Source of the DNA: a virus
Strand: one strand, 5' to 3'
Length of the DNA stretch: 30,151 nt
IMG/VR virus record: IMGVR_UViG_3300023245_000071
Coordinates: 1 to 30,151 of that record
In this document: in pieces, positions 29,815 through 30,151 of the stretch
Numbering within the stretch: the first letter of the stretch is position 1
How the letters are laid out: the number at the start of each line of letters is the position of its first letter
Program-made: the position numbers and the translations under genes
Notes under the pieces: model-generated
The model's input: the letters and a program-made list of their open reading frames with translations, nothing else
Databases searched by the model: none
Told to the model about the DNA's origin: nothing

Positions 29815-30151
29815 ATGACAACAAGAAACTTTAGAGTACACAACGGTATATCCGTGGGTGACGTCGTTATCGACGCATCCAACAACAAAATAACAGGTAT
29901 ATCAACAGCTACACCGTCAGCAGATGGTGATGTGGTAGTGAAAGGATATCTTGACACAAGACTATCAGCACTGTCCAGCACTGCAATATCAGTCAATAAC
30001 ACATCTGCCACTGTGTCAGACACAGGCGCAGACGGTGCATTCACTGTGGCGGCAGACGGTGGAAACGTACTAGTTCAAAATGCGGCAAACACAACAATCA
30101 CAGCATCCGCTGACATCACATTGGCGGCAGGCGCAGACGTTAACATTCCAG
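29815..30151 (+). CDS. Fibre-like structural protein, 3' end cut by window
   Basis: The frame is open from ATG 29815 to the window end (112 codons). It starts MTTRNFRVHNGISVGDVVID, followed by NKITGISTATPSADGDVVVK and Thr/Ala/Asn-rich beta repeats (ITASADITLAAGADVNI). The composition is the same as in the other fibre genes, but the anchor differs from the MAI-RI type. Ribosome site candidates are GAGGGAGA and AGGAACC just upstream. It probably continues well beyond the window. Confidence 0.68.
   Translation, partial: MTTRNFRVHNGISVGDVVIDASNNKITGISTATPSADGDVVVKGYLDTRLSALSSTAISVNNTSATVSDTGADGAFTVAADGGNVLVQNAANTTITASADITLAAGADVNIP

Noticed and set aside
1-30151. tRNA genes and CRISPR arrays
   Set aside because: No cloverleaf with a GGTTCRAAYCC-type T-arm and no regularly spaced short repeats were seen. 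The hairpins found are isolated. A covariance-model scan would be needed to exclude diverged tRNAs.

Overview
This window is a piece of a T4-like (contractile-tailed) bacteriophage genome. Direct evidence is the T4 virion core in T4 order: portal vertex gp20, acidic prohead core protein, prohead protease gp21, scaffold gp22 and major capsid protein gp23. There is also a recombination nuclease subunit gp46 at the left edge, a gp26-like baseplate/tail assembly protein, and repeated T4-type late promoter octamers (TATAAATA). The moderate GC, the short 391-residue capsid protein, the 2-oxoglutarate oxygenase and the fibre genes with recurring 'GDG...VYQ.P' modules suggest an uncultured marine myovirus. 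It resembles phages of SAR11-type or other marine bacteria more than coliphage T4. The host cannot be decided from this window; no photosynthesis gene is present.

Layout. Bases 1-8958 are an accessory and replication arm in which strand switches often: gp46 (+), a free-standing HNH homing endonuclease (+), an SDR-like protein (+), a 2OG-Fe(II) oxygenase (-), a tiny histone-Hc1-like protein (+), four minus-strand genes including a GIY-YIG endonuclease, two tiny plus ORFs and an ATE/Bpt-like acyltransferase (+), then a minus-strand tail-assembly block. Bases 9040-17674 are the plus-strand head/tail block: tape measure, gp20, a small acidic protein, an MptE/DUF115-like protein, prohead core, gp21, gp22 and gp23, closed by a strong terminator. 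Bases 17875-30151 hold a small membrane protein and a run of fibre/adhesin-like structural genes that share modules. This part is interrupted by one fibre gene and one two-gene cassette on the minus strand.

How the genes work together. gp20 forms the portal; gp22 and the acidic core protein form the scaffold. gp21 matures the prohead, with a predicted LSE cleavage site in the gp23 N-terminus. The gp26-like protein and its predicted -1 frameshift extension probably act as chaperones for the divergently transcribed tape measure. The fibre genes would provide host recognition. T4-like late promoters, often paired with a terminator or a 5' hairpin, punctuate the structural units.

The strongest unexpected signals are three. 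(1) A double slippery site two codons before the gp26-like stop leads into a 76-codon extension that has no usable start codon of its own. (2) The pentamer GCWGC appears to be completely absent from all 30 kb, so every Ala-Ala pair is encoded with GCG or GCC first. (3) Late promoters sit face to face, inside or abutting terminators, and only 5-13 nt from start codons.
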